Source: an uncultured Roseivirga sp. (lineage in GTDB: Bacteria; Bacteroidota; Bacteroidia; Cytophagales; Cyclobacteriaceae). Taken from it: DNA of 62,891 nucleotides. Below the pieces are notes generated by a model, which saw only the letters and a list, made by a program, of their open reading frames with translations, made no database searches and was not told the origin of the DNA. Shown in pieces: positions 1 to 8,023 of this stretch. Numbering within the stretch: the stretch's first letter is position 1; every line of letters starts with the position of its first letter. Both the position numbers and the translations under genes were made by a program. The stretch covers positions 1 through 62,891 of the forward strand of contig CANLOY010000013.1 in NCBI GenBank assembly GCA_947493005.1, in the 5' to 3' direction.

Positions 1-72
1 TCACCTAATCACCTAATCACCTAATCACCTAATCACCTAATCACCTAATCACCTAATCACCTAATCACCTAA
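1..72. repeat. 8-bp tandem repeat, nine perfect copies
   Basis: Nine uninterrupted copies of TCACCTAA (TTAGGTGA on the minus strand) fill the left edge and probably continue beyond the window. A tenth partial copy (TCACC) follows, and its first three bases form the TGA stop codon of the minus-strand aspartate kinase gene. The array therefore starts at the gene's stop and lies in its 3' flank. An 8-bp period is not a multiple of three, so expansion would not keep a reading frame. No function is evident. Confidence 0.95.
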
Positions 73-1332
73 TCACCCTATCTTATAAACCATTTGGAAA
101 TTATTTCTCGAGCGTTGCTCAATAATTATTTCCTTGTCAGTCATCAACTGATTAATGGTCTTTTGATTATAGTTTTTAACCGTAATCATTTCAAGTCCTT
201 CGTTGTAATAGATCAAAAACTCTTCGATTAGAGCTGTTCTTAATTGCTCCCTCTTTTTAGGATTATCATCCATACAAATGGTAAAAGAGATGGCCGAATT
301 TTGCATTAGATTGATGGTAAGGTTGAGCCTTTTAATGTGTTCAAATATCAAGTGAATATGATGTTCATTGATAAATGAGAAATCACTGATTTTAAAAGAC
401 ATTACCGTTTGTTTGTCTTTATGAATAATGGCTGGGGCTAGGTTTGGAACTATACTTTCCTCAATCACTGTCCCCTCGTTATCTGGGTTTTGAAACGATC
501 TTACATATAGCGGAATTCCTTTTTGAGCAAGCGGTTTAATAGTCTTTGGATGAATTACAGACGCTCCGTAATAAGTCATCTCGGCAGCTTCTTTATAAGG
601 TAACCTTTTATAGAGTTTGGTTTTGTCAAACTTCTTGGGGTCTGCATTTAAAACACCAGGTACATCCTTCCAAATGGTCACGGATTCAGCATTTAGGGAA
701 GTAGCAAAAATTGCGGCACTGAAATCACTTCCTTCTCTTCCTAAAGTAGTGCTTTTAAAGTCCGAATTGCTTCCGATAAACCCCTGTGTAAGTACAATGC
801 CTTCTTCAATCTGATTGACATGGGACTTTATCATGGCTTGAGAAGCTCCCCAGTCCACTTTGGCCTGTCTATGCAAATCATCGGTTCTTAACACCTTTCT
901 GGCGTCTAGCCAGGTATTTGTAATACCTTCATTCGTTAAGTGTGCCGAAATGATTTTTGTACACAGAACCTCTCCAAGAGATACAGTCTGATCGTACATG
1001 TAGTCATATCCCATACTAGAGCTGAACTCATTGAGTCCATTCTCCAACTGTTCGAAGATTTCGGCTAACTCAAGGTTGAGTTTTTCATCGGAAGATAGTC
1101 CTAGGTCACTAGCAATAGCTAAGTGAAATGTTCTGATTTTATCAAATGCTTTGGAAGAATCCTGCTCTTCCATGGTTAGACTTAGCAAGTGCTCCAGGGC
1201 ATTTGTGGTTTTACCCATTGCCGAAACAATTACCACCAGTGGGTCATTGATATAAGTCTTTATAATGCTGCACATATTCCTTACGGAATCTGCATCCTTC
1301 ACTGAGGCTCCACCAAACTTAAATACTTTCAA
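73..1332 (-). CDS. lysC: aspartate kinase
   Basis: This 419-residue protein should phosphorylate L-aspartate, the first step toward lysine, threonine, methionine and diaminopimelate. The N-terminal amino acid kinase domain (about 1-280) shows KFGGAS at the start for ATP binding, then GREGSDFSAA, WKDVPGVLNADP and AAEMTYYGASVIHPKT, all family signatures. The last 120 residues are where the regulatory ACT region sits in the family. They are poorly conserved here and the protein is a little shorter than common monofunctional aspartate kinases of about 450 residues, so feedback control may be reduced or different. It is monofunctional, with no homoserine dehydrogenase fused. It is divergent from fbp with 73 bp between the starts. 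Its TGA stop is formed by the edge of the 8-bp repeat array. The symbol lysC is used generically; which feedback isozyme it is cannot be told. Confidence 0.9.
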   Translation of the reverse strand: MKVFKFGGASVKDADSVRNMCSIIKTYINDPLVVIVSAMGKTTNALEHLLSLTMEEQDSSKAFDKIRTFHLAIASDLGLSSDEKLNLELAEIFEQLENGLNEFSSSMGYDYMYDQTVSLGEVLCTKIISAHLTNEGITNTWLDARKVLRTDDLHRQAKVDWGASQAMIKSHVNQIEEGIVLTQGFIGSNSDFKSTTLGREGSDFSAAIFATSLNAESVTIWKDVPGVLNADPKKFDKTKLYKRLPYKEAAEMTYYGASVIHPKTIKPLAQKGIPLYVRSFQNPDNEGTVIEESIVPNLAPAIIHKDKQTVMSFKISDFSFINEHHIHLIFEHIKRLNLTINLMQNSAISFTICMDDNPKKREQLRTALIEEFLIYYNEGLEMITVKNYNQKTINQLMTDKEIIIEQRSRNNFQMVYKIG

Positions 1333-1405
1333 GGGACGTGACTAAATTTTGCTAATTTCGCTGCAAGTTATTAACGATTTCCGATAAAAAAATTATCTAA
1401 GACTA

Positions 1406-2401
1406 ATGGGAAAAGCGGAGAACTCCAGAATTGCATTGCCAGTAGGGTCTAATCTGGACCGATTTATTATGAGAAACCAGGAAGACTTTCCGTATGCTAG
1501 TGGAGAATTGTCTCAGTTAATCAGGGACTTAGCGTATGCTGGTAAAGTAGTGAACAGAGAAATCAATCGAGCTGGGTTGGCAGGAATTACCGGAGCTTAT
1601 GGAGCTGAAAATGTTCAGGGAGAGGCTCAACAAAATCTTGATGTAGCTGCTGATATTCGTTTCACGCGTGCATTAAAGAAGGGTGGAGAAGTTGCCGCTA
1701 TTATTTCGGAGGAGGTTGAAGATATCATTGATCTGAACAATCCAAGATCAAAGTATATTGTTGCCATTGATCCCCTGGATGGTTCTTCGAACATAGATGT
1801 GAATGTTTCGATAGGAACCATTTTTTCTATTTACAGGAGGGTTTCGCCTCTGGGTGGTCCTGTTCAAATGGAGGATGTATTACAGCCTGGAAGAGATCAG
1901 GTGGCTTCAGGTTATATTCTCTATGGTTCGTCTACTATGTTTGTTTATACTACAGGGAATGGTGTCAATGGGTTCACTTATGAACCATCACTTGGGGAAT
2001 ATATATTATCTCACCAGAATATGAGAATCCCTGATTTGGGGTCTATATATTCTATCAATGAAGGCTCTTATAACTCGTTTCCAGAACAAGTGAAAGAGTA
2101 TGTGAGCAGGTGCAAGGAAAGAGAATATTCCGCAAGGTATATAGGCTCACTTGTAGCTGATTTTCACAGAAATGTGCTGAAAGGAGGGATTTATATTTAT
2201 CCTGCCACAGCAAAAGCACCAAATGGTAAACTACGTTTGTTGTATGAGTGTAATGCACTTGCAATGATAGCAGAGGAAGCTGGAGGTGCAGCTACCGATG
2301 GTAAACAGCGTATTCTGGACATAGAACCTACTGAGCTTCATCAGCGAGTACCGTTCTTTGTGGGAAGTAAAGAAATGGTGAAAGAAGCCTCTACGTTTTA
2401 A
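1406..2401 (+). CDS. fbp: fructose-1,6-bisphosphatase, class I
   Basis: This 331-residue enzyme hydrolyses fructose-1,6-bisphosphate to fructose-6-phosphate in gluconeogenesis. The metal-binding signature [10 protein letters not shown] begins near residue 122, with an upstream acidic run (IISEEVEDI) that also fits the class I active site. The C-terminal part has [20 protein letters not shown] and [14 protein letters not shown], typical of the class I sugar-phosphatase fold. The length is normal. There is no Shine-Dalgarno sequence, as is usual in Bacteroidota. Its stop overlaps by 4 bp the stop of the convergent small gene that follows, leaving no room for a terminator between them. Confidence 0.95.
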   Translation: MGKAENSRIALPVGSNLDRFIMRNQEDFPYASGELSQLIRDLAYAGKVVNREINRAGLAGITGAYGAENVQGEAQQNLDVAADIRFTRALKKGGEVAAIISEEVEDIIDLNNPRSKYIVAIDPLDGSSNIDVNVSIGTIFSIYRRVSPLGGPVQMEDVLQPGRDQVASGYILYGSSTMFVYTTGNGVNGFTYEPSLGEYILSHQNMRIPDLGSIYSINEGSYNSFPEQVKEYVSRCKEREYSARYIGSLVADFHRNVLKGGIYIYPATAKAPNGKLRLLYECNALAMIAEEAGGAATDGKQRILDIEPTELHQRVPFFVGSKEMVKEASTF

Positions 2402-2718
2402 GTAGAGTACTTCTTTCTGGTTTCAATTTTTTGCAATTGCCTTTCTAAAATCATCTTGGTTATAACCGAAGCCGGATTGTCAGTAGAGAGTGCTAGGGCT
2501 TCTTTTAATTTTTCTTCAGATACATCTATCCTGTAAAGGGTGTTGATTAACCTATTGAAGTCCTTTGCCATTAGATCTTCCACAACCCGCATGATAAGTA
2601 AGAAAGCTTGATCATAGGTTATTTCTAGGCGGTTTTCTAAGTTGAGGTATGACTTCTCTAACTGGAAGTCTTTTTCAAAAAGAGTTAAACCACTAATTAA
2701 ATCTTTTGAAACACTCAT
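2398..2718 (-). CDS. small conserved-type protein of unknown function
   Basis: This 106-residue protein has no signal peptide or membrane segment. It is mainly amphipathic and helical, with many Leu, Glu and Lys. I do not recognise a family. It lies 10 bp downstream of the DUF5606-like gene on the same strand, so the two are probably co-transcribed. EngB is just upstream in the same direction, and the three may form one unit. Small helical proteins of this kind are common near housekeeping genes in Bacteroidota. The stop codons of this gene and fbp interlock in the shared bases TTTAA. Confidence 0.75.
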   Translation of the reverse strand: MSVSKDLISGLTLFEKDFQLEKSYLNLENRLEITYDQAFLLIMRVVEDLMAKDFNRLINTLYRIDVSEEKLKEALALSTDNPASVITKMILERQLQKIETRKKYST

Positions 2719-2728
2719 AACTAAGTAC

Positions 2729-3163
2729 TTACCCTTCAGAAGTTTCTTCTTCTTTTACTTCCTCTTCAGGTTGAAAAGACTCAGGAGCAATCTTTGATAG
2801 GAGATTGTACCAGCTAACTAGTTTCTTGATGTCAGAAACATAAACCCTATCTTCGTCATAGTCTGGTAATATATGCTTGAGAAAAGATTTCAATTCATCA
2901 GGATCCGAGTTTTTATCTAATCCGGTGTCACCTTCAAATTCTTCATGGATTTTATGCATCACCTCATTTAGCGGAGTGGATCCATCTTTGGTGTGGGTGT
3001 AGATAGATATTTCACTCAAAATAGATACTTGTGCATCTGCACCAACTACCAACTTTGATTTTTTACCATCTAGAGATTCAAGGATTACTCCTGTTTTAGT
3101 GGGCTTTAATACTTTAAACAAGCCACCTTTTCCCGAAACGGCTGCTATTTCTTCAAACTTCAT
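2729..3163 (-). CDS. DUF5606-like protein
   Basis: This protein of about 144 residues has the layout I associate with the Bacteroidota-specific DUF5606 family. A short beta-rich N-terminal domain reads MKFEEIAAVSGKGGLFKV, then GVILESLDGKK and a SILSEISIYT stretch. A helical second half follows with DEDRVYVSDIKKLVSWYNLL, and the tail is very acidic (EEEVKEEE). Its function is unknown. I place the start at the Met next to KFEEIAAVSG, where the family similarity begins. An in-frame ATG nine codons upstream (3190) would add GHYSIEQF and is the alternative. It sits 64 bp downstream of engB on the same strand. Confidence 0.82.
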   Translation of the reverse strand: MKFEEIAAVSGKGGLFKVLKPTKTGVILESLDGKKSKLVVGADAQVSILSEISIYTHTKDGSTPLNEVMHKIHEEFEGDTGLDKNSDPDELKSFLKHILPDYDEDRVYVSDIKKLVSWYNLLSKIAPESFQPEEEVKEEETSEG

Positions 3164-3226
3164 AAATTGTTCTATTGAATAATGCCCCAAAGTAAACCTT
3201 CTGAAACCCTTAAGTCAAAGAAAAAA

Positions 3227-3817
3227 TTAACTTTCCAGAATGTGCTGAATATACTCTGTCAATTGGGCTTTACCCAAACCAGTTTCAGAAGAGGTAAGGA
3301 AAATCATAGGTAATTCTTCCCATGTCTTCTTTAAAACCTTTTTAAACTTCGCTATTGACTGTTGTCCTTTATTGATTGATTGTTTGTCGGCCTTAGTAAA
3401 TACCAGAGCAAATGGTATTTCATTTTCACCTAACCATTGAATGAATTCCAGATCAATTCGTTGTGGATCAAGTCTCGAGTCAATCAGCACAAATACAATT
3501 TGTAGATTAGCTCTGTTAATCAGATAGTCCTGAATCATTAACTCCCAGGCACTCCTGTTTTTTTTACTGGTTTTAGCATAGCCGTATCCAGGTAAATCAA
3601 CCAAGTACCAACTTTCGTCAATTAGAAAATGATTGATAAGCTGGGTTTTTCCCGGTTTTCCCGATGTCTTTGCCAGGCCCTTTTTGCCGGTCATCATGTT
3701 GATTAATGAAGACTTCCCCACATTGGATCTGCCAATAAATGCAAACTCATACCTGTCAGCTTTTGGGCATTTCTGATAGTCAGTGTTACTAATTACAAAT
3801 TGAGCTTGATCGAACAT
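3227..3817 (-). CDS. engB: ribosome biogenesis GTP-binding protein EngB (YihA/YsxC)
   Basis: This 196-residue TRAFAC-class GTPase is required in most bacteria for late assembly of the large ribosomal subunit. The P-loop GRSNVGKSS is at about residues 29-37. Switch-region residues follow (TSGKPGKTQ), then the G3 motif DLPGYGYAKTSKK, which is diagnostic for EngB, and the G4 motif TKADK. The length matches the family. A TAnnTTTG element (TACCTTTG on the minus strand) lies 15 bp upstream of the start. The gene is divergent from the FKBP isomerase gene. Confidence 0.96.
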   Translation of the reverse strand: MFDQAQFVISNTDYQKCPKADRYEFAFIGRSNVGKSSLINMMTGKKGLAKTSGKPGKTQLINHFLIDESWYLVDLPGYGYAKTSKKNRSAWELMIQDYLINRANLQIVFVLIDSRLDPQRIDLEFIQWLGENEIPFALVFTKADKQSINKGQQSIAKFKKVLKKTWEELPMIFLTSSETGLGKAQLTEYIQHILES

Positions 3818-3831
3818 ATAACAAAGGTAAT

Positions 3832-3839
3832 GAACTCAG
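3832..3839 (-). promoter_or_regulatory. candidate -7 element for engB
   Basis: On the minus strand this reads TACCTTTG, an exact match to the Bacteroidota -7 consensus TAnnTTTG. It would place the transcript start only a few bases before the engB ATG. I do not see a good -33 TTG at the usual distance, so the call rests on the -7 element and position alone. Confidence 0.55.
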
Positions 3840-3874
3840 CGAATAACCATTGTTCCATTGAGATTAACTGATTT

Positions 3875-3902
3875 TTGTTTTAGGCCTAATGCTCTACCTT
3901 TG
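3875..3902 (+). promoter_or_regulatory. Bacteroidota-type promoter for the FKBP gene
   Basis: TTG at 3875-3877 and TACCTTTG at 3895-3902 are separated by 17 bp. This fits the TTG-N17-23-TAnnTTTG pattern read by the Bacteroidota primary sigma factor. The start codon is 38 bp further on. Confidence 0.75.
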
Positions 3903-3940
3903 CAGGCTCATAATATTAAGAGATTATTAAAGAAAGAGAT

Positions 3941-4369
3941 ATGCAAACAGCTAAGAAAGGTGATCAGGTAAAAGTACACTATACCGGAAGGCTTACAGAC
4001 GGTACTGTATTTGATTCATCTGAAGGAAGGACACCATTAGAATTTGAAGTAGGTGCTGGAATGATGATAAAAGGCTTTGATGCAGCGGTAGATGGTATGG
4101 AAATTGGGACCAAAGTGACGGCTGAAATTCCTGCTGCAGAGGCTTATGGTGAAGCACGAGAAGATATGATCTTTGATGTACCAAAAACCAATCTACCTCC
4201 TGATTTGAAGGCAGAGGTAGGTCAACAGCTGGCGATGAGCCAACCTAATGGACAACAAATGCCTGTAAAAGTCAAAGAAGTTCATGAAGATAAAGTTGTA
4301 ATTGATGCTAATCACGATTTAGCAGGTAAAGATTTAGTCTTTGATATTGAATTGGTTGAAATAGCTTAA
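3941..4369 (+). CDS. FKBP-type peptidyl-prolyl cis-trans isomerase (SlyD-like)
   Basis: This 142-residue cytoplasmic prolyl isomerase and chaperone has no signal peptide. The FKBP strand GDQVKVHYTGRLTDGTVFDSS is followed by PLEFEVGAGMMIKGFDAAV and an inserted flap-like domain (about residues 65-120, around AEAYGEAREDMIFDVP). That insertion is the layout of SlyD rather than of single-domain FKBPs. The metal-binding His-rich tail of enteric SlyD is absent. It is a single-gene unit with its own promoter upstream and a strong hairpin terminator downstream. Confidence 0.92.
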   Translation: MQTAKKGDQVKVHYTGRLTDGTVFDSSEGRTPLEFEVGAGMMIKGFDAAVDGMEIGTKVTAEIPAAEAYGEAREDMIFDVPKTNLPPDLKAEVGQQLAMSQPNGQQMPVKVKEVHEDKVVIDANHDLAGKDLVFDIELVEIA

Positions 4370-4389
4370 TCAAGAATCCCAACGATTTT

Positions 4390-4419
4390 AAAAGCCCTAA
4401 AGATCTCTTTAGGGCTTTT
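4390..4419. terminator. strong bidirectional intrinsic terminator
   Basis: A perfect 13-bp stem (AAAAGCCCTAAAG against CTTTAGGGCTTTT) closes on a 4-base loop. It has T-rich DNA on both sides. It sits between the convergent FKBP gene and the minus-strand membrane-protein gene and can serve both. Confidence 0.92.
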
Positions 4420-4423
4420 CTAT

Positions 4424-5020
4424 TTAATTCTGGTGAAGAGCTTTTACAAAGCTCTCGTTCTTATGTCTTTCTAAAAAATCGTTTGCTTTACGAATTAACT
4501 CACCAATTCTGAAGATTGCCGAGCTAATGTATCGACTAGAGTATCTTGCCTCCGTATATGGTGAGATGTCAGGGTCTGACTTAAGTCTGAAATCGACATA
4601 GTAATCGACAGTCTTCATGAGTCTGTCATATTCTACGTATACCTCAGCAATCTCAAGAAGAAGTGTTCTGTCAAAACTAGAGGTGATACCATTCTCTTTG
4701 CTTATTTGCCATGTCAATGATTTAATCTCAGGGCGTCCAAGTCCAAAGTTAAAATTCGCTTCTTCGCCACTTTTATGCTTCTCAATAGCCATGTTTAAAG
4801 AGTCCAATTGGCTTTTGTTGTATTCTAAAGCACCATTTAAGGTGCTGAAAGTATAAATTTCTTCAACAATATCATTGAGTGCCTTATTAATTTTCTTTTG
4901 CTGTTTTGATTGCTCCTGCCATGAGTCAAGAGTAAGCGCCAGGAGCACAGCAAAGACAATGGAGAAAATCTCCAGCCCGAATTTTTTTACAGAAGAGGTG
5001 TTGTTTTTCATATTAGACAT
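4424..5020 (-). CDS. one-pass membrane protein, DUF6090-like
   Basis: This protein of about 198 residues has a short cytoplasmic N terminus, one transmembrane helix (around IFSIVFAVLLALTLDSW) and a long helical soluble part with charged and coiled-coil character. This is the look of the DUF6090 group common in Bacteroidota, whose function is unknown. It is a paralogue of the gene just upstream. I place the start at the Met of MSNMKNN, 22 bp after the upstream stop. A longer frame from 5074 would overlap that gene by 32 bp. A Met three codons later (MKNN) is also possible. Confidence 0.72.
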   Translation of the reverse strand: MSNMKNNTSSVKKFGLEIFSIVFAVLLALTLDSWQEQSKQQKKINKALNDIVEEIYTFSTLNGALEYNKSQLDSLNMAIEKHKSGEEANFNFGLGRPEIKSLTWQISKENGITSSFDRTLLLEIAEVYVEYDRLMKTVDYYVDFRLKSDPDISPYTEARYSSRYISSAIFRIGELIRKANDFLERHKNESFVKALHQN

Positions 5021-5042
5021 GACGATTAAGCGAACGGAGAGA

Positions 5043-5657
5043 TTATAAAGAATTTTTCTTTTGCCAGTTTTCATTAACCAACTTATCTAATAAGTACTTT
5101 AGGGTTTCTTCCTGTCCAACAATTTCACTTATAACCAATTGTAATTGTAATAGTGTGGCAGATAGATTTTGCAAATCCTGGCTTTCTCTTTCAAAATAGA
5201 TATTAGTGAATTTTCGAATCGATTCCTCCTGTAAGATTCGTTGTAGCGCGTATACCCTGGTAAAATCTTGAACAGTCTTAAATTCGAACTCTGCAATAAT
5301 TTGAGTGGACTTCGCAGATTCCCATGCCGTATTGTTTAGTAAAGCATCTATAAAGCTTTTTTCTTCGGTCAAAACGCCAAAATCCAAAAACTGTTTTTTA
5401 GTGAGAACCTGCCTGAGACTATCTTCTGGATTTTCTACCATTTTTGTCAAAATATCTTTCATTCTACCATGTTTATGAATCCAACCATTTAGGATTTGCT
5501 TATTAGTAGAGAGCTCAATGTAAATGTTTGTCAATGCCTGCTCCTTCCTCTTTTTTACTTTGTTGTTCTCAACCAATTGAGTAATGAAAAGAGCAAACAG
5601 CACACTAAAGACAATCAATGTGCCTTCTGTGGCAAGTTTTTTGGTTCTACTGATCAT
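5043..5657 (-). CDS. one-pass membrane protein, DUF6090-like paralogue
   Basis: This 204-residue protein has a basic N terminus (MISRTKKLATEG), one transmembrane helix (TLIVFSVLFALFITQLVE) and a long helical domain rich in Gln, Leu and Lys. The order matches the next gene downstream, including the N-terminal helix followed by a charged region with NIYIELSTNK here and DIVEEIYTFS there. The two probably arose by tandem duplication and form a two-gene unit. The function is unknown. A TM helix followed by a helical bundle would suit an inner-membrane protein, but that is inference only. Confidence 0.75.
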   Translation of the reverse strand: MISRTKKLATEGTLIVFSVLFALFITQLVENNKVKKRKEQALTNIYIELSTNKQILNGWIHKHGRMKDILTKMVENPEDSLRQVLTKKQFLDFGVLTEEKSFIDALLNNTAWESAKSTQIIAEFEFKTVQDFTRVYALQRILQEESIRKFTNIYFERESQDLQNLSATLLQLQLVISEIVGQEETLKYLLDKLVNENWQKKNSL

Positions 5658-5773
5658 GGTTTATTAGTTACTTTGAATTTAAAGAGATTTGAGGAAGTAT
5701 AGAAGCACAATCAAAATGAAGAAGCCCAAAGCACCTTTTTCTAACAATTCAGTGATTCACTCTGTTTCCTTTG

Positions 5774-5781
5774 TACTTTTG
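5774..5781 (+). promoter_or_regulatory. candidate -7 element for ubiE
   Basis: TACTTTTG matches TAnnTTTG exactly. It lies 20 bp before the ATG I chose for ubiE, and no TTG is seen at -33. Its position argues against the in-frame TTG at 5790 as the start, because that codon would fall at or next to the transcript start. Confidence 0.55.
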
Positions 5782-5801
5782 CACCCAGATTGAAAGAAAA
5801 G

Positions 5802-6524
5802 ATGGAAGTTTTACCCTATAAAGAGAAGCAGGCAGGTAAGAAAGAACAAGTGGCAGAGATGTTTAACAACATTAGTCATCGCTACGATTTTCTAAATCAT
5901 TTCTTGAGTCTTGGTATTGATATTCTATGGAGAAAGAAAGCAGTTAAACTGCTCAAAGCTGACCAGCCTAAACAGATTCTTGATGTGGCAACAGGTACTG
6001 GGGATTTTGCACTGGAAGCTTTGGCTTTAAATCCTGATAGGGTAGTTGGAGTGGATATTTCAGCTGGTATGCTCGAAATGGGAAAGCAGAAAATGAAGCG
6101 AAAAGGTGTTGACCATATCATAGATATGCAAATGGGAGATAGCGAAAAGCTGCTTTTCGAAGACAATACCTTTGATGCTGCCATCGTTGCTTTTGGAGTA
6201 AGGAATTTCGAAAACCTGGAAAAAGGCCTGAGCGATATGCACAGGGTACTTAAGCCAGGAGGGAAGACAGTGATTATTGAGTTTTCGAGACCACGCACTT
6301 TTCCAATGAAGCAACTTTACAATTTTTATTTTAAGTCGATTCTGCCGATTATTGGTAAACTGATATCTAAGGATCAATCGGCATATACATATCTACCAGA
6401 GTCGGTAGATGCTTTTCCGGATGGACAGAGGTTTCTGGACATCCTTAGTGCAGTTGGATATAAGAAAGTCGAATGCAGACCTTTGACATTTGGTATAAGC
6501 TCAATTTACATAGGACAAAAGTAA
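5802..6524 (+). CDS. ubiE: demethylmenaquinone methyltransferase UbiE/MenG
   Basis: This 240-residue SAM-dependent C-methyltransferase catalyses the last step of menaquinone synthesis. The UbiE signatures are YDFLNHFLSLGIDILWRKKA near the N terminus, the SAM-binding loop DVATGTGDFALEAL, GVDISAGMLEMG, and VAFGVRNFENLEKGL followed by HRVLKPGGKTVIIEFSRP. I prefer the ATG at 5802. An in-frame TTG at 5790 would add four residues but lies too close to the -7 element. The 3' end overlaps porT by 52 bp, and ubiE-porT adjacency is familiar in Bacteroidota. Confidence 0.93.
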   Translation: MEVLPYKEKQAGKKEQVAEMFNNISHRYDFLNHFLSLGIDILWRKKAVKLLKADQPKQILDVATGTGDFALEALALNPDRVVGVDISAGMLEMGKQKMKRKGVDHIIDMQMGDSEKLLFEDNTFDAAIVAFGVRNFENLEKGLSDMHRVLKPGGKTVIIEFSRPRTFPMKQLYNFYFKSILPIIGKLISKDQSAYTYLPESVDAFPDGQRFLDILSAVGYKKVECRPLTFGISSIYIGQK

Positions 6525-7213
6525 TTGTCCTTTTTCTGTTGTTTTCTTTTGTTCAAGCCCATGCGCAAACGCGTAAGGCTGGTGTTACTTTGCATCGAAT
6601 CAAGAGTGATCAGAAGACAATCAAGTATGGTTTTATGCTTGGTGTTCATAGCAATTACAATGGGATTAAATATTCAGACAGGTTTGATACACCAGAATAC
6701 GACCAGATAGGTTCTATCATCTCAAAGAAGAATTTAGGTTTTGACCTGGGGTTTATGGTAAACATTAGGTTAGCCGATCAGTTCTCCATTCGTGTAGTTC
6801 CTGTTAAAATTGGCCTCTATCAAAATACTGTTGAATACCGTTTTATAGATGGTACAGTCAACGCTCAATTGATTGAGAGCACAAGGATTGAACCGGGTGT
6901 CTTTTTTAAATACAGGTCGATTCGAAGAAATAATTTCAGGATGTATCTAATTGCTGGCATCAGTGGGTCCATTCGCTCTGGTAAGGAAGATGTGCTAACG
7001 AATGACGATAGACTTGAAATAAGGAAGATGAATGCAAAGCTTGAATTTGGGATAGGTCTTGAACGTTATTTTGAATTTTTCAAGTTCGCTCCTGAGCTTC
7101 GTTATGCCAGGGGGATTATGAATGTTATGAATCCTCAGGATAATATTTTCCACAACGGATTAGACCGTATTAACACGCATAGCTTCACTTTGTATCTACA
7201 TTTTTCTGACTGA
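6473..7213 (+). CDS. porT: type IX secretion system outer-membrane protein PorT
   Basis: This 246-residue protein has a signal peptide ending near QAHAQ (residues about 1-32) and then an outer-membrane beta-barrel-like sequence with alternating aromatic and polar strands. It starts with YGFMLGVHSNYNGIKYSD and ends FTLYLHFSD, with a C-terminal aromatic as in barrel proteins. The strand pattern and the position right behind ubiE fit PorT. PorT is a component of the T9SS that exports gliding adhesins and other proteins with C-terminal sorting domains. The start lies inside ubiE and no later Met would leave a signal peptide, so the overlap is probably real. It is relevant to the giant secreted protein encoded 11 kb downstream. 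Confidence 0.85.
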   Translation: MQTFDIWYKLNLHRTKVIVLFLLFSFVQAHAQTRKAGVTLHRIKSDQKTIKYGFMLGVHSNYNGIKYSDRFDTPEYDQIGSIISKKNLGFDLGFMVNIRLADQFSIRVVPVKIGLYQNTVEYRFIDGTVNAQLIESTRIEPGVFFKYRSIRRNNFRMYLIAGISGSIRSGKEDVLTNDDRLEIRKMNAKLEFGIGLERYFEFFKFAPELRYARGIMNVMNPQDNIFHNGLDRINTHSFTLYLHFSD

Positions 7214-7276
7214 TCAATCTTTATCATTCTTCTTGGTAAATTTCCTTTAAATTCACCTGTATAAAAGAGTTGATTA

Positions 7277-8023
7277 ATGGATAAAATAGCGCTGATCACC
7301 GGAGCCACTTCTGGTATTGGTTGGGCAACAGCCGAATTGCTGGCTCAGGAAGGATATAATCTTATTATTTGCGGACGTAGAACTGAAAGGCTTGATGAGT
7401 TGAGTGAGAAACTCTCTGTGAATACACTGAAATTGGTGTTTGATGTGCGTGATAGAGCAGGAGTAAAGGAAGCAATAAATTCAATTCCAGATTCCTGGAA
7501 AAGCATAGATGTATTGGTGAACAATGCGGGAAATGCTCATGGTCTTTCTAAGTTACAGGATGGAGATATTGATGATTGGGATGCAATGATTGATATCAAT
7601 GTAAAAGGCTTGCTGTATGTTACAAGGTCTATTGTGCCAGGGATGGTTGAGCGTGGACATGGGCATATAATAAATATAGGCTCTATTGCAGGTAAAGAAG
7701 TTTACCCAAATGGTAATGTTTATTGCGCGTCTAAACATGCTGTAGATGCTGTCAATAATGGCATGCGAATGGATTTAAATGGTACTGGTGTAAAAGTATC
7801 GCAAGTTTGTCCTGGTTTGGTGGAAACTGAATTTTCTCTTGTTAGATTTAAAGGAGATTCAGATCGTTCCAAAGGGGTTTATGAAGGCTTTGATGCATTA
7901 ACCGCTTTTGATGTGGCAGATCTGATCAGGTTTATTGTTACCAGGCCTACTCATGTAAATATCAGTGATACAATTATCTTTCCAACTGCACAAGCAGCCT
8001 CTACAATTGTAGATAGAAAATAA
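7277..8023 (+). CDS. SDR family NAD(P)-dependent oxidoreductase, YdfG-like
   Basis: This 248-residue classical short-chain dehydrogenase has the Rossmann nucleotide loop TGATSGIG (residues 8-15), NNAG (82-85) and the catalytic set S136, Y149 and K153 (YCASK). CGRRTERL after the second strand has arginines that favour NADP(H). The C-terminal PTHVNISDTIIFPTAQ resembles the YdfG group, which oxidises 3-hydroxy acids and serine-like substrates. The real substrate cannot be read from sequence. Its stop and the start of the next gene share one base (TAATG), indicating translational coupling. Confidence 0.9.
   Translation: MDKIALITGATSGIGWATAELLAQEGYNLIICGRRTERLDELSEKLSVNTLKLVFDVRDRAGVKEAINSIPDSWKSIDVLVNNAGNAHGLSKLQDGDIDDWDAMIDINVKGLLYVTRSIVPGMVERGHGHIINIGSIAGKEVYPNGNVYCASKHAVDAVNNGMRMDLNGTGVKVSQVCPGLVETEFSLVRFKGDSDRSKGVYEGFDALTAFDVADLIRFIVTRPTHVNISDTIIFPTAQAASTIVDRK

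Noticed and set aside
1-72. Octamer array as a telomere-like chromosome end
   Set aside because: It continues straight into an ordinary gene and is cut by the window edge. Nothing indicates a linear replicon end.
5021-5074. Longer start (5074) for the second DUF6090-like gene
   Set aside because: It would overlap the upstream gene by 32 bp and add a short charged segment with no counterpart in the paralogue.
5790-5801. TTG at 5790 as the ubiE start
   Set aside because: It lies 8 bp after the -7 element, at or beside the likely transcript start. The ATG at 5802 is better placed and keeps all conserved residues.
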